NCBI GenBank assembly: GCA_030145595.1 | Contig: JAQYVG010000040.1 | Location: 1 to 17,000 of the forward strand | DNA: 17,000 bases | Origin: Desulfobacterales bacterium | Lineage (GTDB): Bacteria; Desulfobacterota; Desulfobacteria; Desulfobacterales; UBA11574 | Reading direction: 5' to 3' | Shown: positions 7,826 through 14,322 of the stretch, piece by piece | Numbering within the stretch: position 1 is the stretch's first letter | Layout of the letters: each line of letters starts with the position of its first letter | The notes under the pieces: model-generated | Databases searched by the model: none | Seen by the model: only the letters and a program-made list of their open reading frames with translations | What the model was told of the DNA's origin: nothing | Translations under genes and position numbers: made by a program

Positions 7826-8339
7826 AGCTTTGGTAATGGGTCTGTTCACGGATGAAAACCAGGCGGTATCCACCGTTGAGGCCATCGCGGATTCACCCTG
7901 GCAACTGCGTCGCGTGCACAGTCCGATTCCCAGCCACAAACTATCCGATGCGCTGAACTTAAAGCAAAGCATGGTCGGCTGGTATACCCTGGCAGGCGGC
8001 ATCATCGGCTTTTTTACCGGCTTTATCGTAGCGGCATATACCGCCGTCCAATGGAACCTTATCGTCAGCGGCAAGCCCATCGTTGCGCTGGTACCGTTTT
8101 TTATCGTAGGATTCGAGTTTACTATCCTGTTTGCCATTTTCGGTAATGTCGCGGGCCTCATTCACCAGATGCAGCTGCCCGGATTCAAGGGGCTTGAGCA
8201 ATATGACCCCCGCTGTTCCGGTGAGCATTTCGGGATCTTGGCATCCTGCCGGGCCACCGATCTGGAAGAACTTGTAACGTTTTTTAAAACCAAAGGCGGC
8301 GAAATAAGAGTTTTTGAAGATTCCCTGCAGCCCCGCTGA
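7815..8339 (+). CDS. actD: ACIII subunit D (DUF3341 family)
   Basis: This 174-residue protein has the DUF3341 layout: a soluble N-terminal domain (VMGLFTDENQAVSTVEAI), two transmembrane helices at about 54-79 and 90-116, and a C-terminal HFGILASC...LVTFFKTKGG segment. ActD is a small membrane subunit of alternative complex III without cofactors. The ATG at 7815 follows AAGGAG (7803-7808) and overlaps the actC end. The last six or seven codons and the TGA stop lie inside a palindromic repeat: the stop is the loop of a CCCGC-TGA-GCGGG hairpin. The C-terminal residues DSLQPR may therefore have been supplied by an inserted element rather than inherited. Confidence 0.9.
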   Translation: MATEALVMGLFTDENQAVSTVEAIADSPWQLRRVHSPIPSHKLSDALNLKQSMVGWYTLAGGIIGFFTGFIVAAYTAVQWNLIVSGKPIVALVPFFIVGFEFTILFAIFGNVAGLIHQMQLPGFKGLEQYDPRCSGEHFGILASCRATDLEELVTFFKTKGGEIRVFEDSLQPR

Positions 8340-8385
8340 GCGGGATTTCCGCTGCGCTCCATAAAGCTTGCATGCAGGGAATCTT
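8317..8385. repeat. Palindromic repeat element (copy 2) overlapping the actD 3' end
   Basis: AAGATTCCCTGCA (8317-8329) and TGCAGGGAATCTT (8373-8385) form a perfect 13-bp inverted repeat with 43 bases between. Inside is the hairpin CCCGC-TGA-GCGGG (8332-8344), whose loop is the actD stop codon. The outer inverted arms give the appearance of a miniature mobile or REP-like element. No T-run follows, so it does not look like a standard intrinsic terminator. Confidence 0.7.
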
Positions 8386-8427
8386 AGACTGTAAGGAATT
8401 CTATCAATTTTTTGATTCGCTCGCTAA

Positions 8428-8455
8428 CCCCGCAGTCCCGCTGAGCGGGACGGGG
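8428..8455. repeat. Palindromic repeat (copy 3) between actD and actF
   Basis: TCCCGC-TGA-GCGGGA (8436-8450) is a perfect 6-bp stem with a three-base loop. It is flanked by CCCCG (8428-8432) and CGGGG (8451-8455), which extend the stem past a CAG bulge. The core is identical to the hairpin at 8332-8344 and close to that at 2340-2354. Together with copy 2 it fills most of the 133-base gap that interrupts an otherwise tight operon. Confidence 0.65.
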
Positions 8456-8481
8456 AATACACTCGCTGTGCAGTGCAAATT

Positions 8482-9699
8482 ATGAAACCCAAGGACAACA
8501 GCAGCAACGGCCGGCATAAAAAGCAATTAGTAGTCATTTGCCTGTCTCTGGTCGTCATCGGCTTCGGCACCTTTATCTTCGTGCTTATGGGCCGGCATCC
8601 TGAACGGGCCTGGCAGGCGTATCTGATCAATTTTTTGCTGTGGTCGGCCATCGCACAGGGCGGACTGCTTTTCTCAGCCATTATGCATATTACAAATGCA
8701 CGCTGGAGCGAACCGTTATCGAACCTGGCCGAATCGTTTACGGCCTTTTTCCCGGTTTCTTTCGTCCTGTTTTTGTTTCTCTTTCTGGGCACAAAGCATC
8801 TCTTTCCATGGCTGCATCAGGATTTGCACGGCAAAGAAGTCTGGTTGAACATACCGTTTCTTTTTTCCAGAGATTTTATCGGACTCCTTATCCTCTACGG
8901 CTTGGGGTTTGCGTATCTTTATCATGCCTTGTGGCGCAAGCTGGATCGTTCCATATCTCGAGGAAAAATCCGCAAGCTTTTATACAAATGGTGGGACCGC
9001 AGCATCCTTGATACCGAAAAGTGCAACCGCCGGATGACGGTTTTCGCTATTCTTTATATATTAGCCTATGCGCTGATTTTGTCGCTGATCGGTTACGATC
9101 TCATTATGAGCATGGACCCCCACTGGTATTCCACCCTCTTCGGAGCTTACACGTTTGTCAAAGCATTTTATATCGGTCTGGGGGGCCTGATTATCTTCGC
9201 ATCAATACTGCATCTGTATCCGAAAATCGAGTTTACCTTAAAACCGTCGCAGTTCCATGATATCGGCAAACTTTTTTTTGCTTTCTGTCTGGTCTGGGCC
9301 GACTTTTTCTATGTCCAGCTTGTAGTCATCTGGTACGGCAATATTCCGGAAGAGACTGCCTACGTCATCGAGCGCACAATGGCGGCTCCCTGGAGTTCTT
9401 TGGCCTGGTTTATCTTTATCATCTGTTTTATTATCCCGTTTCTCATCCTTTTAAGTAAGAAGGTCAAAACAAAGCCCTGGTTTATGAGTGTACTTTGCGC
9501 GATAGTTATCATGGGCATCTGGCTGGAGCATCTGTTACTGCTGGGTCCGGCGCTGCATCATAATGTATCCACTTTACCCCTGGGCCTGTCCGACGGTCTG
9601 ATATTCTTAGGCTTTCTGGGGCTGATCGCACTGGCTGTCACGTTTTTTCTAAGCCTGTTCCCGGAGCTGCTGCGGGTAAAGGAAGGTGAGGTAATCTGA
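8482..9699 (+). CDS. actF: ACIII subunit F, second NrfD-like membrane protein
   Basis: This is a protein of about 405 residues with roughly ten transmembrane helices. The first segments (HPERAWQAYLINFLLWSAIA, then QGGLLFSAIMHITNARW) resemble the second quinone-type NrfD subunit of alternative complex III, ActF, which is thought to contribute to the membrane core and perhaps to proton movement. The ATG at 8482 is chosen; an in-frame GTG at 8473 would add three residues, and neither has a clear ribosome binding site because the preceding DNA is repeat sequence. Its TGA overlaps the ATG of actA (TGATG), implying coupled translation. Its ActF rather than ActC identity rests on order and on weaker similarity to typical NrfD motifs than the upstream gene shows. 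Confidence 0.85.
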   Translation: MKPKDNSSNGRHKKQLVVICLSLVVIGFGTFIFVLMGRHPERAWQAYLINFLLWSAIAQGGLLFSAIMHITNARWSEPLSNLAESFTAFFPVSFVLFLFLFLGTKHLFPWLHQDLHGKEVWLNIPFLFSRDFIGLLILYGLGFAYLYHALWRKLDRSISRGKIRKLLYKWWDRSILDTEKCNRRMTVFAILYILAYALILSLIGYDLIMSMDPHWYSTLFGAYTFVKAFYIGLGGLIIFASILHLYPKIEFTLKPSQFHDIGKLFFAFCLVWADFFYVQLVVIWYGNIPEETAYVIERTMAAPWSSLAWFIFIICFIIPFLILLSKKVKTKPWFMSVLCAIVIMGIWLEHLLLLGPALHHNVSTLPLGLSDGLIFLGFLGLIALAVTFFLSLFPELLRVKEGEVI

Positions 9700-10328
9700 T
9701 GGAAATTTTGATCACCTCCCTTTCCCTGGCAACGGTTCTGGTTTTAGCCGTGATTATCGGCACCGGCGGCAAACCCATGGTCTTTGTAACCTCCCTGGGC
9801 GAAACCGTATCTCTGCTGGCAAAAAATAAGGTGCCGCTGTTCTGGTCTGGACTCTGTGTCCTTTTAGTTCTGGGTTTTCTTTATTTTTTCTATGTGCCGG
9901 CGGCAACCAGGATAGGGCCGGAGCAGCCGATCCCTTTCAGTCACAGGGTCCATGCCGGCGTTAAGGCCATACAGTGCCGGTTCTGTCATCCTTATGTCGG
10001 GCGGTCGATTCATCCCGGGCTGCCGCCGGTGGAAAAATGCCTGTATTGCCACGAGTATATTATCGCCAATCACCCCTGGATTCAAAAGGAGCATGAATAT
10101 TTTAATACACAAACCCCGACACCGTGGAAAAAGGTCTTCTATCTACCCGAACATGTTTTGTTCAATCATCAGCGGCACATTAAAAAGGAGATCCAGTGCC
10201 TGGAATGTCACGGACAGGTTGAAACCATGGACCGCCTCCCGGGGAAACGATTTGAGATGGGGTTTTGCATTGAGTGTCATAAAGAAAAAGAGGCAAACAT
10301 AGGGTGCTGGTTGGCATGCCACAACTAG
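9699..10328 (+). CDS. actA: ACIII subunit A-like pentahaem cytochrome c
   Basis: The 209-residue product has two hydrophobic segments (about 5-22 and 48-66), then a periplasmic multihaem domain of the cytochrome c7/ActA type. It opens with QPIPFSHRVHAGVKAIQCRFCH. Haem sites are C93RFC96H, C114LYC117H, C167LEC170H and C190IEC193H; a final C203-W-L-A-C207-H208 has three residues between the cysteines instead of two. Five sites match the pentahaem ActA of characterised alternative complex III, which relays electrons from ActB to ActE or the oxidase. The gene overlaps actF and has AAGGTGAGG upstream. Position after actF is unusual, since actA normally opens act operons. Its TAG stop begins a long inverted repeat, so the last codons may have been shaped by that element. 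Confidence 0.88.
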   Translation: MEILITSLSLATVLVLAVIIGTGGKPMVFVTSLGETVSLLAKNKVPLFWSGLCVLLVLGFLYFFYVPAATRIGPEQPIPFSHRVHAGVKAIQCRFCHPYVGRSIHPGLPPVEKCLYCHEYIIANHPWIQKEHEYFNTQTPTPWKKVFYLPEHVLFNHQRHIKKEIQCLECHGQVETMDRLPGKRFEMGFCIECHKEKEANIGCWLACHN

Positions 10329-10454
10329 CCTTGGTTTCTCACAAGCCGGAGCAGCACAGGAACTGCGTTATTCAGCCCTCGAAGTAAAATACTACGTCTT
10401 CGGGCTGAAGTGCCTTGTTCCTGCACCGCTCTGACTCGTGAGGAAACAAGGCTA
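10326..10454. repeat. Large imperfect palindrome between actA and ccoN
   Basis: The arms 10327-10345 and 10435-10453 pair at 16 of 19 positions, with T10326/A10454 extending them. Inner pairs include AGGAAC/GTTCCT (10358-10363/10417-10422), TTCAGCC/GGCTGAA (10371-10377/10403-10409) and CGAAG/CTTCG near the centre. The whole 129-base segment can fold into one long interrupted hairpin. No T-run follows. It may be a MITE-like insertion or an intercistronic RNA structure between the complex III genes and the oxidase genes. Confidence 0.75.
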
Positions 10455-10480
10455 AAGAACAATAATTCGTTATTTGTTGT

Positions 10481-10495
10481 TAATAGATTCTATTA
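10481..10495. promoter_or_regulatory. Perfect palindrome upstream of ccoN, possible operator
   Basis: TAATAGA-T-TCTATTA is an exact inverted repeat with a one-base centre, 37 bases before the ccoN start. A smaller stem with a TTCG loop, AATAA-TTCG-TTATT (10461-10474), lies just before it. In this AT-rich 78-base gap it could be a regulator site for an internal promoter. I see no consensus hexamers nearby. Confidence 0.3.
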
Positions 10496-10532
10496 GAAAT
10501 AAAACTGATATCGAATAACCTATAGGGAATCA

Positions 10533-11936
10533 GTGAACGAAGCGGACTTATTTGAGGAGAGAGAATTGGCCGGCAAATCAAAAGTGATAACTCAAAACTA
10601 CGCGACCGCCAAAGGCTTTTGCATCACTTCGGCCTTCTGGATGGTTGTCGCCACCTTCATGGGGCTCTTAGGGGCTACGGAACTGATGGCGCCGGATCTG
10701 CTGGAAAATGTCGGTTGGCTGGTTTTCGGAAGGGTCCGGCCCATCCATATCAACCTGGTGCTGTTCGGCTTTGTCACTCCCGGTTTGCTCTCGTCAGCAT
10801 TTTATTATGTACCGAAACTGCTGCGAACCGATCTTTACAGCGAAAAATTGGGGATAATTACCGTCTTCGCCTGGAATGTTATGCTGGTGGCGGCAGTTGT
10901 AAGCCTGGCCATGGGGAAAACCCAGGGAAGGGAGTATGCCGAACTGATATGGCCCATTGACATGATGGTGGTTGCCGCTTTTAGTTTGATCATATTCAAT
11001 ATTATCATGACGGTGAGACGGCGCCGGGAGCCCATATTGTATGTTTCCGTATGGTACGTGTGCGCGGCCGTCATCCTGACCGCTATTACTTACGCTCTCG
11101 GAAATATCATCTGGAAACCAAGCAGCGGCGCCCTGGTGGGCATTCCGGATGCCATTATTCTCTGGTTCTACGGCCACAATGTCTTCGGTCTTCTTTTGAC
11201 ACCGCTGTCAGCCGGCGTGGCCTATTATGTCATCCCCAAAGCCTGCCGGGCTCCGCTTTACAGCCATACGCTGAGCCTCTGGGGGTTCTGGTCACTGCTC
11301 GTCGTTTATACCCACATCGGAACCCACCACCTGCTTCAGGTGCCGGTGCCGACCTGGCTCAAGGTCATCGCCATTGTAGACAGTATTGCCATGGTCATTC
11401 CGGTCATGGCCTTTCTCATCAATATCTGGTACACGGCCAAGGGCAAGCTTGGTGAAATTCATGCCGACATCGGAGCCAAGTTTGTTTTCACCGGAACAAT
11501 CATGTACTTTTTTGTAAGCATTCAGGGGTCCATGATGTCGCTGCCGGATGTCCAACGGGTGACCCATTTCAACAACTGGGTCGTTGCCCATGCGCATCTT
11601 GGAGTTTTGGGATTCGCGGGCATGATTGCCCTGGGGGGGATCTATTACATTCTGCCCCGCATGACCGGCCGACCGCTCCACAGCCGACTTCTTGCTCATT
11701 TCCAGTACTGGATGGTACTCATCGGCACAGTGGGATTTACGGTAGTGCTCACTATTGCGGGCCTGATTCAGGGCAACGCCTGGCTCAATGGTGAAACCGT
11801 TTACCGCTTACTACCCCAGATCCATGTCTACTACGTTTCCAGAGCTGCATTAGGTTTGATGCTTTTCAGCTCAGCGGTCATCGGTTTCTATAATATTATC
11901 AGATCGATGTTTTTCAGCCCCGGAGAAACGTCATGA
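10533..11936 (+). CDS. ccoN: cbb3-type (C-family) cytochrome oxidase subunit I, CcoN-like
   Basis: This 467-residue protein has about twelve hydrophobic helices and the ligands of C-family haem-copper oxidases. His72 (RPIH) and His355 fit low-spin haem b, His353 (HAH) fits haem b3, and His215 (WFYGHN), His265 and His266 (THH) fit CuB. Tyr259, six residues before the first His of the HH pair, is where cbb3 oxidases carry the His-linked tyrosine, which supports oxygen reduction over NO reduction. The segment matching the usual FEGPMM of CcoN reads IQGSMMS, so the acidic residue is Gln331 here. The start is GTG at 10533 with AGGGA close upstream. It follows the act genes across a long palindrome and overlaps the next gene by four bases. 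The family is clear; it is a divergent member. Confidence 0.9.
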   Translation: MNEADLFEERELAGKSKVITQNYATAKGFCITSAFWMVVATFMGLLGATELMAPDLLENVGWLVFGRVRPIHINLVLFGFVTPGLLSSAFYYVPKLLRTDLYSEKLGIITVFAWNVMLVAAVVSLAMGKTQGREYAELIWPIDMMVVAAFSLIIFNIIMTVRRRREPILYVSVWYVCAAVILTAITYALGNIIWKPSSGALVGIPDAIILWFYGHNVFGLLLTPLSAGVAYYVIPKACRAPLYSHTLSLWGFWSLLVVYTHIGTHHLLQVPVPTWLKVIAIVDSIAMVIPVMAFLINIWYTAKGKLGEIHADIGAKFVFTGTIMYFFVSIQGSMMSLPDVQRVTHFNNWVVAHAHLGVLGFAGMIALGGIYYILPRMTGRPLHSRLLAHFQYWMVLIGTVGFTVVLTIAGLIQGNAWLNGETVYRLLPQIHVYYVSRAALGLMLFSSAVIGFYNIIRSMFFSPGETS

Positions 11937-12868
11937 ATATGACGCTCAAAACAGTAGTTATCGGAAGCCTTTTGGTCCTGGCAGCCGTTGTTTTTGTGAT
12001 GGTCATCCTGCCATATGCCGACACGAACAAAACCACGGCTTCCGATATTTTTCGCGAACGCTCTCCGGCTGAAGCTGCCGGCCGGACATTTTACATTGCC
12101 AATGGTTGCGTGTACTGCCACAGCCAATCCATCCGTAAAGTAGACTGGGGACTGGGTGCCGAACGGATTGCTCAGGCCGGAGACTACCTGGCCGACCACC
12201 CCATTCTGCTGGGCTCGGCCCGAACAGGTCTGGATCTCTCCCAGGAAGGCGGGGAACACCCGGATGACTGGCAGACAGCCCATTTTATCAATCCCCGCTA
12301 CACGCGTCCCCTTTCAATTATGCCGGCGTTTGCTTTTCTGGGAATGGAAAATTTAAAGCAGCTGACAACCTATGTGCAAAGCCTGGGATTGAAAGATGCC
12401 GACAAACGCATGCAAAGGCAGCGATTCTGGAAAAAGGAAGCCATTAAAGCCTATGAAAGCGGACCGGTAGCCAATGTCAAATGGCTTCACGAACAGGTGC
12501 CTGAAGGCTGGCGCAACCTTCCCAATCCCTATCCGACCACCGATGCCGGTCTGGCCCGGGGACACAAAATTTATCAAGACTTTTGTTTGGGGTGCCACGG
12601 TCCCATCGGCGACGGTATGGGACCGGCCCAGCCGTATCTGTATCCGCCCCCGCTGAATTTCACTATATTGAAAGGCAGAGGAATTTCCGGAGGCATTTTG
12701 TATTATCAGATTATGAACGGCATCACCGGAACCGCCATGCCCTATTTCAAGAGGGAACTGGAGTCTGAAAAAATCTGGGACGTGGGCAACTATGTGGCGG
12801 TTTACTTTATCAACCAGACCGATGCCAATACTGATCCGAGGGGCATTGATGCCTCGTATGAACCTTAA
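11933..12868 (+). CDS. CcoO-like cytochrome c fused to a second cytochrome c domain (CcoO-CcoP-like dihaem subunit)
   Basis: An N-terminal membrane anchor (about residues 5-27) is followed by a CcoO-type domain: GC59VYC62HSQ, LGSARTGLDLSQEGG (93-107), DDWQTAHFINPR and axial Met130 in SIMPAF. After a charged linker (about 150-195) comes a second class I cytochrome c domain, GHKIYQDFC218LGC221H, with probable axial Met269 in TAMPYF. Usual CcoO carries one haem and CcoP two, on separate chains. Here CcoO and one CcoP-like haem domain seem joined. The ATG overlaps the ccoN stop (ATGA), so the two subunits are probably made in step. The protein should deliver electrons from the act cytochromes to the haem-copper centre from the periplasmic side. 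The two domains are certain; equating the second with CcoP is inference. Confidence 0.88.
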   Translation: MNMTLKTVVIGSLLVLAAVVFVMVILPYADTNKTTASDIFRERSPAEAAGRTFYIANGCVYCHSQSIRKVDWGLGAERIAQAGDYLADHPILLGSARTGLDLSQEGGEHPDDWQTAHFINPRYTRPLSIMPAFAFLGMENLKQLTTYVQSLGLKDADKRMQRQRFWKKEAIKAYESGPVANVKWLHEQVPEGWRNLPNPYPTTDAGLARGHKIYQDFCLGCHGPIGDGMGPAQPYLYPPPLNFTILKGRGISGGILYYQIMNGITGTAMPYFKRELESEKIWDVGNYVAVYFINQTDANTDPRGIDASYEP

Positions 12869-12902
12869 CGGGTTACGCGTTGCGGGTTGCGGGTTACGAG
12901 TA
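12868..12902. repeat. Heptanucleotide repeat array, GTTRCGN type
   Basis: Starting at the last base of the preceding stop codon, five 7-base units follow: ACGGGTT, ACGCGTT, GCGGGTT, GCGGGTT and ACGAGTA. Read in another register the unit is GTTRCGN. This is the reverse-complement style of the array just downstream (GTTYCGA on the other strand), so the two arrays can partly pair. Confidence 0.6.
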
Positions 12903-12915
12903 TAACTTCTTTTAA

Positions 12916-12964
12916 ACTCGAAACTCGAAACTCGGAACTCGGAACTCGAAACACGGAACTCGAA
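12916..12964. repeat. Heptanucleotide tandem repeat, seven ACTCGRA units, abutting a start codon
   Basis: Seven consecutive 7-base units are present: ACTCGAA twice, ACTCGGA twice, ACTCGAA, ACACGGA and ACTCGAA. Two bases later is the ATG of the ccoS-like gene (12967). The repeat supplies the only purine-rich sequence (GGAA, 12955-12958) where a ribosome binding site should be. Changes in unit number could alter expression of the downstream genes. Confidence 0.85.
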
Positions 12965-12966
12965 AC

Positions 12967-13242
12967 ATGTATTATCCCTATTTCATCAGCTACATGGTCG
13001 CAGGCCTTGCCATCAGTCTGGTGGTGTTTATCTGGGCCTTGAACAATGGCCAGTTCAAAGATCAGCAGCGGGCCAGATATCTTCCCCTAAAGGATGAAAC
13101 GGATGAGGGTGAACCGCCGGTGGTAAGGGCTAAAAAATTCAGCCGTTACGAAACCTACGCTCTCATGTTCCTGGCGTTTGCCGGACTGGCGGTCATTGCC
13201 GCCGTGCTGTTTTTTGCACTTTTAAAAGGCGGTCAACCTTGA
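12967..13242 (+). CDS. CcoS-like small membrane protein with extra C-terminal helix
   Basis: This 91-residue protein has two predicted membrane helices, at about 6-26 and 62-86. The stretch from the first helix onward (VVFIWALNNGQFKDQQRARY) resembles the WxxxxGQFdD signature of CcoS, the small cbb3 oxidase maturation protein. It also has some likeness to CcoQ, which carries a short helix followed by a charged tail. Typical CcoS is shorter and has a single helix, so the second helix is an addition. It lies between the cytochrome subunit gene and the CcoP-anchor-like gene. No standard ribosome binding site precedes the ATG; seven tandem 7-base repeats occupy that place. Membership of the oxidase assembly group is likely; CcoS versus CcoQ is less certain. 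Confidence 0.65.
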   Translation: MYYPYFISYMVAGLAISLVVFIWALNNGQFKDQQRARYLPLKDETDEGEPPVVRAKKFSRYETYALMFLAFAGLAVIAAVLFFALLKGGQP

Positions 13243-13288
13243 TGATCTCATAAAAAGTCACGAGTTCAACTATTGATGAGGAAATAGT

Positions 13289-13564
13289 ATGCGTCACTTT
13301 AATCTGCTTAATTTTCAACATATCATTGCGTATGCCTTGCCTACCCTGATTTTTATGATAATCTTCGGGCTGGCGCTCGGCTTTCGACATCTTCAAAGCC
13401 AAGATGCCGAAGAAAGAAAAAAGAAAATCACCTACCGCTTTCCTGAGGACATCGAGGACAGAGACGCCCCTTTTCCCCTGTGCATGATTCTGATCATCGC
13501 CGGAACGCTTATATGGGCTTTCTTCTATATTCTCGGTCATGGCCTTTTAGGAGTAAAAATATAA
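13289..13564 (+). CDS. Two-helix membrane protein resembling the CcoP N-terminal anchor, without haem domain
   Basis: This 91-residue protein has helices at about 11-33 and 63-88. Between and into the second helix it reads PEDIEDRDAPFPLCMILI, which resembles the conserved GIEEyDNPLPrWW segment preceding the membrane helix of CcoP/FixP. Unlike CcoP it stops right after the helix and contains no CXXCH. Together with the second cytochrome domain fused to the CcoO-like protein, it suggests that the parts of CcoP are carried on different chains. The ribosome binding site TGAGGAA is at 13277-13283. The gene ends two bases before the next start. The CcoP relation is an inference from a short motif. 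Confidence 0.6.
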   Translation: MRHFNLLNFQHIIAYALPTLIFMIIFGLALGFRHLQSQDAEERKKKITYRFPEDIEDRDAPFPLCMILIIAGTLIWAFFYILGHGLLGVKI

Positions 13565-13565
13565 A

Positions 13566-13793
13566 ATGGAACATTCAAACCATAAAGAATCCTCTTTTGC
13601 CTCCTGGGTAATTATCTTTCTTTTACTGGCATTGATATTGGGAAAGGGTCTGTTCTCGTTTTTGGTCGTGGGGGATCTGGGACAACCTACCTGGGACTAT
13701 CGCCCCATCAAAGATGTTCCTGCTGAATCACCCTATGCCGTTTACGAACTGGTGCCCCACCCCCAACATGTCAAAGGGGCCGAGGGGGAATAA
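13566..13793 (+). CDS. Small one-helix membrane protein of the oxidase cluster, unknown function
   Basis: I do not recognise this 75-residue protein as a named family. A short polar N-terminus leads into one membrane helix (about 12-34), then a periplasm- or cytoplasm-facing tail with a distinctive GQPTWDYRPIKDVPAESPYA segment (39-58) rich in Pro and aromatic residues. AGGAG lies 12 bases before the ATG. The gene starts one base after the preceding stop and its own stop is immediately followed by the next ATG, so it is translated as part of the operon. Its placement suggests a structural accessory subunit of the oxidase or of the ACIII-oxidase contact. Confidence 0.75.
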   Translation: MEHSNHKESSFASWVIIFLLLALILGKGLFSFLVVGDLGQPTWDYRPIKDVPAESPYAVYELVPHPQHVKGAEGE

Positions 13794-14312
13794 ATGAAAC
13801 GCATTTTAATCCTGGCTTTACTGGCGTCGGTTCTAGCCACGACGGCCTATGCGATCCTGACGATTTATGATAAAACTCTCAAGGTCGGCCGCATGTGGGA
13901 AACCCCGGCTGTGCGACCGCACGAAGAGAAACTCCTGATTATGGAGCCCGGCACCGTCCCTTTTAACGGCGGTGAAGCTGTTTTCAGGGCTATTAAGGGA
14001 GAAGATTTAACGTCACCGTTTCAACATAATGATCATAAAGTCATTGAATCGGGAAAGTCTTTGTATTTTATTTATTGTGCCCAATGTCATGGAAAATACT
14101 TCGATGGTAACGGGACCGTCGGCCAGAGCTTTAATCCGCTCCCCACAGACCTAAGAGACCAAAAAATCCTAGCACTTCCGGAAGGTGTCTTGTTCAAATC
14201 CATCAGTTACGGTATCCCCGGCGGCAGACAGCCACCTTTGGCGACGACTATCGATGTTTCCGATCGCTGGCAGATTATTGCCTTCCTGAAATCATTGCCT
14301 CCCCGAAACTAA
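13794..14312 (+). CDS. ActE-like monohaem cytochrome c
   Basis: The 172-residue product has an N-terminal signal or anchor helix (about 3-23), a linker containing MEPGTVPFNGGEAV (50-63), and a cytochrome c domain with one haem site, YC95AQC98HG, followed by DGNGTVGQSFNPLPTDL. The layout resembles ActE, the monohaem cytochrome of alternative complex III, or a related c-type electron carrier to the oxidase. At the place where class I cytochromes usually have the axial Met (GxxMPPL) it reads GGRQPPLA, with Gln147, and there is no Met anywhere after the haem site. The sixth haem ligand must therefore be another residue or be absent. It directly follows the 75-residue gene with no gap. Cytochrome identity is certain; the ActE assignment is moderate. 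Confidence 0.8.
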   Translation: MKRILILALLASVLATTAYAILTIYDKTLKVGRMWETPAVRPHEEKLLIMEPGTVPFNGGEAVFRAIKGEDLTSPFQHNDHKVIESGKSLYFIYCAQCHGKYFDGNGTVGQSFNPLPTDLRDQKILALPEGVLFKSISYGIPGGRQPPLATTIDVSDRWQIIAFLKSLPPRN

Positions 14313-14322
14313 CCAGGATAGT

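Noticed and set aside
10533..11936. CcoN-like protein as a nitric oxide reductase
   Set aside because: NorB-type glutamates near the CuB His (HxxEG) are absent, while the cbb3-type active-site Tyr259, six residues before the HH pair, is present.
12868..12966. CRISPR-like array
   Set aside because: Units are 7 bases in direct tandem with no spacers, so it is a simple tandem repeat.
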